A DNA stretch of 64,000 nucleotides from JBEKHT01 sp049511715 (GTDB lineage: Bacteria; Chloroflexota; Anaerolineae; Anaerolineales; RBG-16-64-43), in assembly GCA_049511715.1 (NCBI GenBank), contig JBEKXU010000015.1, positions 10,077 to 74,076 on the forward strand. The letters are read 5' to 3'. Of the stretch, positions 17,306 to 26,223 are shown in pieces. Both the position numbers and the translations under genes were made by a program. Numbering within the stretch: position 1 is the stretch's first letter; each line of letters begins with the position of its first letter. The notes under the pieces are model-generated. The model saw only the letters and a list, made by a program, of their open reading frames with translations. It was not told the DNA's origin and made no database searches.

Positions 17306-18283
17306 TTGACGCAGGCCACAACGGAGCCGCAGACGGAGAACCGGAAACCCACCGTCGTGGGAGTGCGTTTTCAACGCTTGGGCAAGGCATACCACTTTGA
17401 TGCGGGTGGTTTGGGGGAGCCCCTCCATCTCGGGGATCATGTTCTCGTGACCACCTCCCACGGGCGGCAGATTGGCCAGGTTGTGCAGTTCGTGTCCGAG
17501 CCCGTTCCGCCGGCGGAAGGAACCTGGCGCAGAATTGACGGCTTGGCCTCCGCCCAGGACCTGCTCATCGAGCAATCCTGGAGGACCAAAGAGCCCGAGG
17601 CCCTGGTGGGCTGTCGTGAGCGGTCGGTTCAGTTGGGCCTGCGCAGCGTGAAGATCGTCGCGGCCCAGTATGGTTTTGAGGGGCAGCGTCTGACATTTGT
17701 TTTCACCGTGGAGGGGGAGGAACACCCCGAACTGAAGTCTCTGCGGGCCGACATGCAGCAGCGCTATTCCAGATCCCAGGTCGAGTTGCATCAAGTCGGG
17801 CCGCGGGACGTGGCGAGAATCCTGGGAGGAATGGGCGCCTGTGGGCTGGAGGCCCGCTGTTGCTCGAAGTTCCTGACAGAATTCAGCCCAATCTCGATCA
17901 AGATGGCGAAGGCTCAAGGGATCTCGCTGAACCCAGGCGAGATCACCGGCATGTGTGGCCGGCTCCGCTGTTGCCTCATTTACGAGTACGAGCAGTACGT
18001 CCAGGCACGCCTGCAACTTCCCAAGCGGGGCAAACGGGTTGCGACTCCCCGGGGCGAGGGCAAGGTGGTGGACGTCTTCCCGCTACGAGAGTCGGTTCTC
18101 GTGGATCTGGGGGAGGAGGCGGGCGCCATAGAGTTCTCCAGGAGCGACCTTCAGCCTCTGGATGAGTTGGAGGCGTTGCAGACGAAGGCCGACGATCCCT
18201 GCGGCCGCCAAACGAATGCCGGATGCGCCCGCCGAGACCAGGCACCCTCCGGAGATGAAGCGGGAAGCTCAGCGGCTTCCTGA
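17306..18283 (+). CDS. PSP1 domain protein (RicT/YaaT-like)
   Basis: A 325-residue protein of the PSP1 family. It begins VVGVRFQRLGKAYHFDAG and continues with a beta-rich half (VLVTTSHGRQIGQVV near 47). The C-terminal half carries the invariant cysteines of the family: GACGLEARCCSKFL near 180 and GMCGRLRCCLIYEYEQY near 216. In Bacillus the homologue RicT (YaaT) joins RicA and RicF in a [4Fe-4S]-bearing complex that controls RNase Y; in many genomes a PSP1 protein sits beside holB. Neither neighbour is present here. The TTG start is chosen because GGAGGTG lies five bases upstream. The last 50 residues are low-complexity. Confidence 0.82.
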   Translation: MTQATTEPQTENRKPTVVGVRFQRLGKAYHFDAGGLGEPLHLGDHVLVTTSHGRQIGQVVQFVSEPVPPAEGTWRRIDGLASAQDLLIEQSWRTKEPEALVGCRERSVQLGLRSVKIVAAQYGFEGQRLTFVFTVEGEEHPELKSLRADMQQRYSRSQVELHQVGPRDVARILGGMGACGLEARCCSKFLTEFSPISIKMAKAQGISLNPGEITGMCGRLRCCLIYEYEQYVQARLQLPKRGKRVATPRGEGKVVDVFPLRESVLVDLGEEAGAIEFSRSDLQPLDELEALQTKADDPCGRQTNAGCARRDQAPSGDEAGSSAAS

Positions 18284-18480
18284 GGCCCCCGCCGAACCAA
18301 CCCCGTCCTTGCTGGACGTTTGCGTGCCGGGGATCTTGCCGGCCTCCTGGGAACGCCTGCTTGCATGGAATCTGTGCGGAGGTCCTCAGCGCGGAGCGCG
18401 GTACCCGAAAATCGCGGGGCGTAGGGAATCGCCGTTGCGACCCTTGGGGAATGAGCGGGATGCCGTTCCGATGACAGGCT

Positions 18481-19131
18481 ATGGGCGCAGTCACCTCCTT
18501 CTTCCGTAGGCCTGAGGGGACTGGGTGGCTAGTCCTCAGCGGCGGATGGGTGGGCGATGAACAAGCCGCCCGGGTCCTGGGAGTGATGGGCGTTGCCGGG
18601 CCAGTGGTCGTGGTGGTTCCCTCTCAGCAGGAAGCAGAGCAAGGAAGATCGGAACTTGGTGTTTTCACTGACCTGTCCGGATCGCCCGGTATCGTGGTAT
18701 TCCTCCAGCCGGGCAGGGAGGAAAACTCTCCCCTTCTGGCAGCCCTGGAGGAGGCCGCCTTGATCGTCATGGCTGACTGCGGTCCGGCCGAATCGCTGCG
18801 CGAGGCCTTGGAGGAAAGCGAGGCCAGTGACATGCTTCTGGAAGCTCTGCGAAGCGGTTGCGTCATCCTCGCGGAAGGAGCCGCCGCCGAGGTCCTCGGG
18901 CAGTTCACCGGGAGCGAAGAATTGGTCCCGGGGCTGGGTTGGCTGCCGGGGGCAGTGGTCCAGGCTCATCATCTCCCGGACCGTCCTTGCCCAGCCTTGT
19001 CTCGGCGTTCCCATCTCTATCGCCTAGGCCTCGTCGAAGAGTCCGTTCTCGCCCTGGGTCCGGGCGGGGCGGTGGAGCTGTGGGGTGGCCCTTCGCCCGT
19101 TGTGACCTTTGGGACCGGCTGGCTCAAGTGA
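18481..19131 (+). CDS. Cyanophycinase-like (S51 fold) protein lacking the serine nucleophile
   Basis: A 216-residue protein that follows the outline of peptidase S51/cyanophycinase: an opening strand WLVLSGGWVGD, a PVVVVVPSQQEAEQG strand, an Ala-rich ALIVMADCGPAES segment where the GGDQ element belongs, then LRSGCVILAEGAAAEVLG, GLGWLPGAVVQAHHL and an ending like the ...GIDEDTAL... strand. Where active enzymes have G-T-S-A-G, this protein has E-G-A-A-A, so the serine is missing and it is unlikely to be a peptidase. Similarity is by fold pattern only and could be wrong. Its stop overlaps the start of the BtuF-like gene (GTGA), indicating a common function. Confidence 0.5.
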   Translation: MGAVTSFFRRPEGTGWLVLSGGWVGDEQAARVLGVMGVAGPVVVVVPSQQEAEQGRSELGVFTDLSGSPGIVVFLQPGREENSPLLAALEEAALIVMADCGPAESLREALEESEASDMLLEALRSGCVILAEGAAAEVLGQFTGSEELVPGLGWLPGAVVQAHHLPDRPCPALSRRSHLYRLGLVEESVLALGPGGAVELWGGPSPVVTFGTGWLK

Positions 19132-19994
19132 GTGCGATCCCCAAGCTTTCGTCTGTCCCGCGCCGAGTGGTTTCGCTCGTGCCTTCTACCACAGAGAGCC
19201 TCTTCGACCTGGGGCTGGAGGTGTTCCTGGTCGGGCGCACGGACTTCTGCACCCGTCCAAAGGATCGGGTTCAGCAGGTCCCCTCCGTGGGCGGAACGAA
19301 GGACCCGGATCTAGACAAGATCCGAGAGCTCAAGCCTGAGCTCGTCCTGGCCAACCAGGAGGAGAACACGGAGCGGGTGGTGCGGTCGCTGGAGGCCGAG
19401 GGGATTCCAACCCGGGTTTCATTCCCAAAGACGGTCTGCGAAGCGATTGCGGATCTGCGTTGGTTGGCCTCCCTGTTCGCCTCACCTCGGGCCCTGCGGC
19501 AGGTGGATCTGCTCGAGCGGGCGGTGGAATGGGCGGGCGCCTCCCGGCCAAATGAGCCGGCGAGCGTTTTCTGTCCGATTTGGCGGGCCGCGCCGGCTGA
19601 GAGACCTGCGTGGTGGATGACTTTCAACCGAGACACCTACCCCCATGATCTTCTCGAGCTGTGTGGCGGTCGAAATGTCTTTGGTAATCGGGAACGAAGG
19701 TATCCTTTGGCAGCGGATTTGGGGAAAGCGCCGTCCCAGGAGGTGCCGCAGCGCGATCTTCGTTATCCTCGCGTGGATCTGGAGGAAATTCGTGAGGCCC
19801 GACCCCAGGTTCTGCTGCTGCCCGACGAACCCTTTGCCTTTGATGAGACCGATCTGAAATCTTTGATTGCCCTCCTGCCAGAAGTTCCGGCGGTTCGGGA
19901 TGGGCGGCTGCGCCCGGTCGAGGGAAGCCTCCTCTTCTGGCACGGGACCCGAATGGCCCGAGCGCTGCAGGCCCTGCCAACCCTGCTTCTCTAG
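19128..19994 (+). CDS. BtuF-like (TroA-fold) binding protein without signal peptide
   Basis: A 288-residue protein of the helical-backbone binding protein family. It starts VPRRVVSLVPSTTESLFDLGL, the usual first strand of vitamin B12 and siderophore-binding proteins, and contains VPSVGGTKDPDLDKIRELKPELVLA (about 48-72), FNRDTYPHDLLELCGG near 170 and a C-terminal VEGSLLFWHGTRMARAL. No signal peptide or lipobox is present, so it is probably cytoplasmic, unlike a true transporter component. Free-standing cytoplasmic members are common and are often labelled cobalamin-binding; their ligand is unproven. The GTG start overlaps the upstream stop. No permease genes are adjacent. Confidence 0.75.
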   Translation: MSAIPKLSSVPRRVVSLVPSTTESLFDLGLEVFLVGRTDFCTRPKDRVQQVPSVGGTKDPDLDKIRELKPELVLANQEENTERVVRSLEAEGIPTRVSFPKTVCEAIADLRWLASLFASPRALRQVDLLERAVEWAGASRPNEPASVFCPIWRAAPAERPAWWMTFNRDTYPHDLLELCGGRNVFGNRERRYPLAADLGKAPSQEVPQRDLRYPRVDLEEIREARPQVLLLPDEPFAFDETDLKSLIALLPEVPAVRDGRLRPVEGSLLFWHGTRMARALQALPTLLL

Positions 19995-20029
19995 CGGTTC
20001 CTCCCCAGTGACATGAGCGGGACCCCACC

Positions 20030-20058
20030 TTGACAGGTGAAGGCGAGTGAAGTATCAT
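20030..20058 (+). promoter_or_regulatory. Promoter of the GntR-korAB operon
   Basis: TTGACA (20030-20035) and TATCAT (20053-20058) lie 17 bases apart, a near-consensus sigma-70 promoter. Transcription would start near 20065, directly in front of a tandem repeat, about 55 bases before the regulator's start codon. Confidence 0.75.
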
Positions 20059-20068
20059 TCAACCAAAT

Positions 20069-20090
20069 AATCATATCAATCATATCAATC
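20069..20090 (+). repeat. Tandem AATCATATC repeat, likely operator
   Basis: Two exact head-to-tail copies of AATCATATC followed by a partial third (AATC). The repeats lie over the expected transcription start, so a bound protein would block initiation. The downstream FCD-type GntR regulator is the obvious candidate, giving autoregulation; this is inference from position. Confidence 0.55.
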
Positions 20091-20120
20091 GTTGCATTTT
20101 GGCTGAAATTTGGGTGAGAC

Positions 20121-20810
20121 GTGAACGAATTCATTTCCTACCTGGCAAGCCATCGCGATAAGAGCCCCCGAATACCCTCCCTAATTGAGTTGGCTCAGAA
20201 ACTGGGGGTGAGCGTGGGCAAACTGCGCGAGCAGATGGAAGTTGCCCGCAGCCTGGGCTTCGTCGAGGTGCATCCGCGGACCGGGATTTGGGCGCTCCCT
20301 TACAGCTTCTTTCCGGCCGTCGACGAGAGCTTGCAGTATGCCATCGCCTGCGACCGGAACGCCTTTCACCAGTTTGGAGAGTTGCGCATTCGGGTGGAAG
20401 CGGCTTTTTTTGCGGAAGCGGCCGGCGCTCTGAAGGACACGGAGTTTGTGCGGCTTCGGGAACTGATCGCCAACGCCCGACAGAAATTGTCGGCCCGACC
20501 GGCTCTCATCCCGCATGATGAGCACCGGGGACTGCATTTGACCATCTTCTCCAAGTTGAACAACCCTTTCGTCACGGGTGTCTTGGAGGCGTACTGGTCG
20601 GCATATGAGGCGCAAGGGCTGAGCCTATACGCAGACTTTCATTACCTGCAACAGGTATGGGACTTCCATGACCAGATGGTGGAGGCCATCATCCGGGGGC
20701 AACTGGGTGAGGCGGAGGACGCTTTCACAAAGCACACCAAGTTGCTGCGCCACCGTGAAGGCCGTGGCGGGGGAAAGGCCGAGCCGCTCTATGTCAGTTC
20801 TCATGCGTGA
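20121..20810 (+). CDS. GntR family transcriptional regulator, FCD domain
   Basis: A 229-residue regulator. The winged helix occupies about 1-65 (IPSLIELAQKLGVSVGKLRE, then LGFVEVHPRTGIW for the wing), and the FCD ligand-binding helical bundle fills about 80-220. It includes RIRVEAAFFAEAA, the histidine of DEHRGLHLTIF and the HDQMVEAI...AEDAFTKH helices whose histidines bind a metal in FadR-like FCD proteins. Members sense organic acids or acyl-CoA. It starts at GTG with a weak ribosome site and lies 9 bases before the oxidoreductase genes, so it most likely controls them in response to a 2-oxoacid or related metabolite. Confidence 0.85.
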   Translation: MNEFISYLASHRDKSPRIPSLIELAQKLGVSVGKLREQMEVARSLGFVEVHPRTGIWALPYSFFPAVDESLQYAIACDRNAFHQFGELRIRVEAAFFAEAAGALKDTEFVRLRELIANARQKLSARPALIPHDEHRGLHLTIFSKLNNPFVTGVLEAYWSAYEAQGLSLYADFHYLQQVWDFHDQMVEAIIRGQLGEAEDAFTKHTKLLRHREGRGGGKAEPLYVSSHA

Positions 20811-20819
20811 AGGGGTGCT

Positions 20820-22643
20820 ATGACACTACAGGAAACGCTCGCCACAGCTGACCGTGCGGAGCCGGGCGCCATCGTCAACAACCTTTCGATCCTGGTCGCG
20901 ACGGTCAACGGCTCGGGCAGCCAGACAGCTAACAATGTTCTGCTGCGAGCTTTGTTCAAGATGGGCATCCCGGTCTCCGGCAAGAACTTGTTCCCTTCCA
21001 ACATCCAGGGATTGCCCACCTGGTTCACAATTCGAGCCAACCGCCAAGGATTCCTCGCGCGCAAAGAAGAGGCCGATATCCTGGTGGCGATGAACCGTGC
21101 CACCGTGCGCGAGGACCTGCTGCAGCTGATTCCTGGGGGGGTCTGCTTGTATCCAGAGGATTTCCCAGCGGGCCGCTTGCGCGCGGACCTGACCGCCTAC
21201 CCCATGCCGGTCTCGCGCTTGGCGCGCGAATCGGGCGCCGAGGCCTCCCTGCGGCCGTACGTGGCGAATATGGTCTATGCGGGCGTGCTGGCCTGGGAGC
21301 TGGGAATCGATCTGGCCGAAATCGAGGCCGCCCTCCAGATCCATTTCAAGGGCAAGGCCTCGTCGGTGAAGTTGAATTTTGGGGTGGTCGAATCGGCGTT
21401 CCAATTTGCGAGCGAGAACCTCAAGAAAAAGGACCCCTATCGGGTCGAGCGCATGAGCGCCGCGGAGGGGCGGCTCCTGGTCGATGGGAACACCTCGGCC
21501 GCGCTCGGGGCAATTTATGGGGGGGTCAGTTTCGCCGCTTGGTATCCGATCACTCCGGCTTCGAGTTTGGCGGAGACGCTCCACGAGTATCTGCCCCGCC
21601 TGCGAAAGGATCCCCAGAGCGGGAAGAACGACTTCGTGATCGTGCAGGCCGAAGACGAGCTGGGGGCGCTGGGCATGGCGGTGGGCGCCGGTTGGATGGG
21701 AGCGCGCTCCATGACCTCCACCTCCGGTCCCGGGCTCTCCCTGATGGCCGAGTTCTCCGGCTTGGCCTCCTATGCGGAGGTCCCGGTTGTGATCTGGGAT
21801 GTGCAACGGATTGGCCCGAGCACCGGATTGCCAACGCGGGTCTCGCAAGGGGACCTCATGTTCGTGCACGCCATCGGACACGGGGGCCAGCGCCAAGTCG
21901 TCCTCCTGCCTGGCCCCGAGGAGTGCTTTGAATTCGGGTGGAAGGCTTTGGACTTGGCCGCGCGGCTTCAGGCCCCCGTCTTTGTGCTCAGCGATCTTGA
22001 CATCGGAATGAACCAGTGGATCATGCCGCCATTCCGCTATCCGGATCGCCCCATTGACCGCGGCAAGATCCTCTCCGCGGAGGATCTCGATCGGCTGGGG
22101 GGATTTGCCCGGTACCGGGACGTGGACGGAGACGGGATCCCGTGGAGGACCCTGCCGGGAACGGACCATCCCAAGGCCGCCTATTTCACGCGGGGGTCCG
22201 GGCACGATGAGAATGCGGAGTACAGTGAGGATCCAGAGGTCTATGCAGCCAACATGGCGCGCCTGCAGCGGAAGCTGACGACCGCTGCCAAGCTCGTGCC
22301 CACGCCAGTCCTGCGGTCGACAGCCGGGGCCCGAATTGGTTTGATCGGGTTTGGATCGACCGATCCCGCCATCCAAGAAACGCAGCATATCCTTGAAGAG
22401 CAGGGAACCCCCACGGATTACCTCCGGATCAGGGCCCTTCCCTTTGCCCCGCTGGTGGAGGAGTTCATCACCGGCCATGACCGGACCTATGTGGTGGAGA
22501 TGAACACGGATGGGCAGCTCTTTGGCTTGCTGAAGATGGACGTTCCCCAAGGAGCCTCACGCCTTCGCTCCCTGGCCCACAGCGACGGGCTGCCCATCGC
22601 GGCGGATTGGATCGTTCGCGCCTTCCGGGCGCAGGAGGAATGA
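20820..22643 (+). CDS. korA: 2-oxoacid:ferredoxin oxidoreductase, fused gamma-alpha subunit
   Basis: A 607-residue subunit of a 2-oxoacid:acceptor oxidoreductase, which decarboxylates a 2-oxoacid with CoA and reduces ferredoxin. Residues 22-195 are the gamma domain (ATVNGSGSQTANNVLLRALF near 28-47). The alpha domain begins near 225 with GNTSAALGAIYGGVSF and the signature YPITPASSLAE near 241. The pyrophosphate-domain segment SGPGLSLMAEFSGLA follows near 302, then IWDVQRIGPSTGLPTR near 323, typical of the 2-oxoglutarate branch. A C-terminal domain (VVEMNTDGQL) completes it. Substrate preference for 2-oxoglutarate is likely but unproven. It sits 4 bases before the beta subunit. Confidence 0.88.
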   Translation: MTLQETLATADRAEPGAIVNNLSILVATVNGSGSQTANNVLLRALFKMGIPVSGKNLFPSNIQGLPTWFTIRANRQGFLARKEEADILVAMNRATVREDLLQLIPGGVCLYPEDFPAGRLRADLTAYPMPVSRLARESGAEASLRPYVANMVYAGVLAWELGIDLAEIEAALQIHFKGKASSVKLNFGVVESAFQFASENLKKKDPYRVERMSAAEGRLLVDGNTSAALGAIYGGVSFAAWYPITPASSLAETLHEYLPRLRKDPQSGKNDFVIVQAEDELGALGMAVGAGWMGARSMTSTSGPGLSLMAEFSGLASYAEVPVVIWDVQRIGPSTGLPTRVSQGDLMFVHAIGHGGQRQVVLLPGPEECFEFGWKALDLAARLQAPVFVLSDLDIGMNQWIMPPFRYPDRPIDRGKILSAEDLDRLGGFARYRDVDGDGIPWRTLPGTDHPKAAYFTRGSGHDENAEYSEDPEVYAANMARLQRKLTTAAKLVPTPVLRSTAGARIGLIGFGSTDPAIQETQHILEEQGTPTDYLRIRALPFAPLVEEFITGHDRTYVVEMNTDGQLFGLLKMDVPQGASRLRSLAHSDGLPIAADWIVRAFRAQEE

Positions 22644-22647
22644 TTCC

Positions 22648-23691
22648 ATGGCCTCTGTCGTGGAGACGAAATCCGGGAACACCAACCTGGTGGGATTGGA
22701 AAAGACTGAGTATCGAGGCCTTGAGACCACGCTGTGTCAGGGCTGCGGCCACAATTCAATCACCAGCCAGATCGTAACCGCCTGCTTCCAGCTTTCCATC
22801 CCTCCGGAGAAGATCATCAAGGTCAGCGGGATCGGATGCTCCAGCAAGGCGGCAGCCTATTTCCTAAGTCGGTCCCATGGGTTCAACGGCCTGCACGGGC
22901 GCATGCCTTCGATCGCCACCGGGGCCGTGCTCTCCAATCCCGAACTGCACGCGATCGGCATGAGCGGCGATGGGGACACGGCCAATATTGGGCTGGGACA
23001 GTTCAAGCATCTGGTCCGGCGCAACGTGCCGATGGTCTACATCGTCGCGAACAACGGTGTGTACGGGCTCACCAAGGGCCAGTTTTCCGCCACGGCCGAC
23101 CAGGGGCTCGAACTCAAACACGAGGGCCAGAACGAACTGCCGCCGATCGACATCTGCCTGGAGGCGCTGGTGGGGGGAGCCACGTTCGTCGCTCGCTCCT
23201 TTGCAGGAGATCCCAAGCAGCTCTCGACGCTGCTCAAGGCGGCCTTGGCGCACAAGGGCACGGCCGTTCTGGACGTCATCAGTCCCTGCGTCACCTTCAA
23301 CAACAAGGATGAGTCCCCCAAGAGCTACGCCTGGGGCAAGGCCCACGAGGCCCCTCTGCACGACATCACTTTCATCCCTTACTCTCCGGAGATGGAAATC
23401 GAGTACGGTCCGGGGGAGCTCAAAAGAGTTTCGTTTGACGACGGTTCGGTCGTCTGGCTCAAGAAGGTGGCCGCGGATCATGACCCCGGCGATCGTCTGG
23501 CGGCCATCCGCCTGATGGAGCTGGCAAGAACCGATGGGCACTTCGTCACCGGGTTGATTTACGTCACGACGGACCAGCCGACGTTTGTGGATATTTCCCG
23601 GTTGTCCGCGACACCCCTGTCTCATTTGCCCGATGATCGGCTGCGCCCTGCGCCCCAGACACTCGACGAGATTAACCTCAGGTTATCCTAG
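22648..23691 (+). CDS. korB: 2-oxoacid:ferredoxin oxidoreductase, beta subunit
   Basis: A 347-residue catalytic subunit that binds thiamine diphosphate and one [4Fe-4S] cluster. Cluster cysteines are in LCQGCGHNSI near 29, VSGIGCSSKA near 60 and DVISPCVTFNN near 210. The thiamine motif GDGDTANIGLGQFKHLVRRN lies near 107-126, followed by YIVANNGVYGLTKGQ. The ribosome site GGAGGA precedes the ATG. The length is about 50 residues above the shortest homologues because of a C-terminal extension past residue 280, as seen in the gamma-alpha/beta type. Reduced ferredoxin from this enzyme could feed the Hdr systems in the same window. Confidence 0.9.
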   Translation: MASVVETKSGNTNLVGLEKTEYRGLETTLCQGCGHNSITSQIVTACFQLSIPPEKIIKVSGIGCSSKAAAYFLSRSHGFNGLHGRMPSIATGAVLSNPELHAIGMSGDGDTANIGLGQFKHLVRRNVPMVYIVANNGVYGLTKGQFSATADQGLELKHEGQNELPPIDICLEALVGGATFVARSFAGDPKQLSTLLKAALAHKGTAVLDVISPCVTFNNKDESPKSYAWGKAHEAPLHDITFIPYSPEMEIEYGPGELKRVSFDDGSVVWLKKVAADHDPGDRLAAIRLMELARTDGHFVTGLIYVTTDQPTFVDISRLSATPLSHLPDDRLRPAPQTLDEINLRLS

Positions 23692-24960
23692 CCCTCTGGG
23701 CTGCAGGCCTGAGCAGGTTGCCTGCACTTCTCCCTTGGCGGAGGGGTTGCCCTGCGCCCTCGACCGCCGCGGGCCGAGCACTATGGGTCTTCCACGTTGA
23801 GTGTTGCTGGTCCTTTTCTCCGGACTTCCATGCCGCCGGCAGAGTTCTTGTGCCCGCTTTGATCCTCAGACCTACCTGACGCCTTGGCGTCCTCGAAGGG
23901 CCTTTGCATACTCCGCCCATTGCCACCGGGAGCTTGGCGCCTGTCCTGGGGCGGGCTGGAGAGCGAGCTCACGTCGCCTCTTTTTACCCGGATCTTCGAG
24001 TTTCTCGTTGTCATCTGGGGCTTCGCCCTGAGCTAGCCGCTGCAGAAAAACAGCCGAGTTCTCTCTGTGTCGGCGATAACCCCTTTCCTGTGCGAGGCCC
24101 TTCTGATCCGCGACAAGTTCTTGTACCATGTGGCGGTGGATCCCGCAGGCTCGATTTGCTCATGGGGGCGTTTCTTTTGCCATTCGCCAATTGGATCTGC
24201 GCGAAGCCGGTTGGCTCTGGGTTGGCGACGAACGTGGCCGTCCTGGTGGTTTTCTTTTCGAACAGAGCACTGCTGCCCCCTCTCCGGGAGGATGGCACCC
24301 AGGACTATGCGCAAATACCGGATCAGGTCAATCGCGATGTGCCCCCCACGGACGTAGTCATGGCCTCTTAAGTCTGATGCTTTGGGCAAAATCAGCACGA
24401 GTACTGTTCCTGGGAACAACTGGTATATTTCCAACGCGACCGCACCGGCTGCGGGCTCTGAGAGGACATGGACTACTTTCAGCCCAATGCATTCGTCTTG
24501 GGCGGCTATCCACAGGGAGTTATCATCGATCCCCCGCCAGCATTCTTTTCGGACCTTTTTGACCTTTCGCGCCTGGAGTTGGACGGAGTTCTGGCGCCCC
24601 GCGGTAACTTGCGCCGTCCTCCTGGTGGAGGATTCCACGGAGAAGATAACCTCCATCCCCGTTGCGTCAGCTGCCGCTTTGGCGAATACTTCGCCGTGCT
24701 CGGGATGGGCCTCCGGATCCCAAAAGGCCTTCGTTGGCAGGTTTCTTGGGTGCGCCCGGCATGCGCGAGGGGGGCTGGTCGGAAAGTGCCTGGATCCCCA
24801 ACGGAACTGGGGAGGGCGCGCCCGCCGGGAATGGTTCTGGCGCCTCCGGACCGCTTCTGGCGAAGATCGCCGAATAGGAGGGGACCCGAGGGCATGCCCA
24901 CAGGAAGTGAGCCGACACGGAACTCTGGACTAGGCCGGTGACTCTAAGAGGAATGCTGCG
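23692..24960 (+). other. Long intergenic region, possibly decayed sequence
   Basis: About 1.27 kb without a gene I can support. A short hairpin AGCCC-TCT-GGGCT follows korB immediately. The part from 24000 to 24600 is visibly less GC-rich than its surroundings. Frames on both strands are short or have low-complexity translations; one plus-strand stretch near 24468-24566 vaguely resembles the first strands of a metallo-beta-lactamase fold but loses similarity at once. The region could be the remains of a lost gene. Confidence 0.4.
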
Positions 24961-26223
24961 ATGAGAGGCTCATCACAATCGGCTCACCCTTCGAACGGCG
25001 GTTCCAACGCCAGGGGACGGGTTCGGACCGCCTTGGCGTTCCTTTTGCTAGCCGGCCTCCTGGCGATTCTGACCGTGTTCAACTACCGCTTTTCGCTCCT
25101 CGAACCTGGAGGAAATGACTTCCTGGCGCGATGGAACGGTGCCAGAGCCTGGCTGGTCGAGGGACGCAGCCCTTACGCCCCGTCAGTGACTCTGGAGGCG
25201 CAGCGACTGATCTATGGAAGGCCTGCCGACCCAAGCCACGGGGAGGATTTGGCTCAGTTTGTATACCCCCTGCACTCTATGATCCTTTTCGCCCCCTTTG
25301 CTTTCTTGAGCTACCCGGTCGCTCGGGCACTTTGGATGACCTTGCTCGAAGCCGGCCTGGTCGGTCTCGGGCTCGCCTCCGTCGAGCTCGTCGGGTGGCG
25401 CCCGCGGCCCTGGATGCTGGGGATCGCCGTTGCCTTCGGGCTCCTTTGGTACAACGGCCTGCGCGGGTTGATAGACGGCAATACGGCCGTTCTCGTTGCC
25501 CTCGCGATGGTCGCCGCGTTGCTGGCGATTCAGCGTCGTCGGGATTTCGTTGCAGGCTTGTTGCTGGGACTATCCACCATAAAGCCGCAGATGGCTTTCC
25601 TTCTCCTGCCGTTTGTCCTGATCTGGGCTATTCCGCGTAGGCGCTGGAAGCTCTTTGGCTGGAGCTTGGCGTTCTGCCTCCTTTTGCCTGGGGCGTTTCT
25701 AGTCGTCATGCCAGACTGGCCTCTGCAGATGCTGCGGCAGATGCAGATTTATCCCAGTTATGTCCCCATCGGCTCCCCGGTTTCCATTCTGGCAGCGGAG
25801 ACGGGCGCGCTCTCGACGGCGGTCACCTGGTTCCTGACGGCGGCATTTGTCCTCTACCTGCTCGTGGAATGGGTCATCACCCTGCGGGGCCAGGAGGATC
25901 GATTCCTTTGGACAGCCTTGATGACCCTGGTGGTCACCAATTGGGTCGCCTACCGGACGGCCACCACCAACTATGTGGTCATGTTGCCTGTCGTTTTCCT
26001 CGTGGCGGCCTACTTGGAGTCACGATGGCCTCTCTGCGGCAGGGCTCTCGCGCTGGCCGAACTGGGTTTCGTTTTCCTGGTCGGCTGGGCGGTTTTCCTG
26101 ACCACGATAAGCGGAAACCTTGAGCAGTGGCCCGCTTACCTGCCTTTGCCCATCCTGGCTATTCTCGGATTGCTTGCCCTACGAAACCAGTACCCGAAGA
26201 TACGTCCTGAGCCGGCGGGCTGA
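24961..26223 (+). CDS. Membrane glycosyltransferase, GT87/DUF2029-like
   Basis: A 420-residue polytopic membrane protein with about ten hydrophobic segments. After a 30-residue polar N-terminus comes TM1, then an extracytoplasmic loop with the features of polyprenol-phosphate-mannose-dependent transferases: NDFLARWNGARAW near 53 (acidic residue in the first loop) and the proline-rich LAQFVYPLHSMILFAPFAF. A later AGLLLGLSTIKPQMAFLLLPF near 205 is a hallmark of the GT87 family. It probably adds a sugar to a glycan or lipid on the outer side of the membrane. AGAGGA lies nine bases before the ATG. The adjacent membrane glycosyltransferase suggests a joint task. Confidence 0.8.
   Translation: MRGSSQSAHPSNGGSNARGRVRTALAFLLLAGLLAILTVFNYRFSLLEPGGNDFLARWNGARAWLVEGRSPYAPSVTLEAQRLIYGRPADPSHGEDLAQFVYPLHSMILFAPFAFLSYPVARALWMTLLEAGLVGLGLASVELVGWRPRPWMLGIAVAFGLLWYNGLRGLIDGNTAVLVALAMVAALLAIQRRRDFVAGLLLGLSTIKPQMAFLLLPFVLIWAIPRRRWKLFGWSLAFCLLLPGAFLVVMPDWPLQMLRQMQIYPSYVPIGSPVSILAAETGALSTAVTWFLTAAFVLYLLVEWVITLRGQEDRFLWTALMTLVVTNWVAYRTATTNYVVMLPVVFLVAAYLESRWPLCGRALALAELGFVFLVGWAVFLTTISGNLEQWPAYLPLPILAILGLLALRNQYPKIRPEPAG

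Noticed and set aside
24468..24566. Metallo-beta-lactamase-like start (NAFVLGG, GVIIDPP) in a plus-strand frame
   Set aside because: The HxHxDH metal motif does not follow in any frame, and the rest of the translation is low-complexity. At most it is a remnant.
24033..24656. Minus-strand frame of 207 codons in the gene-free region
   Set aside because: No ribosome site, no recognisable motif, and a composition unlike the surrounding genes.
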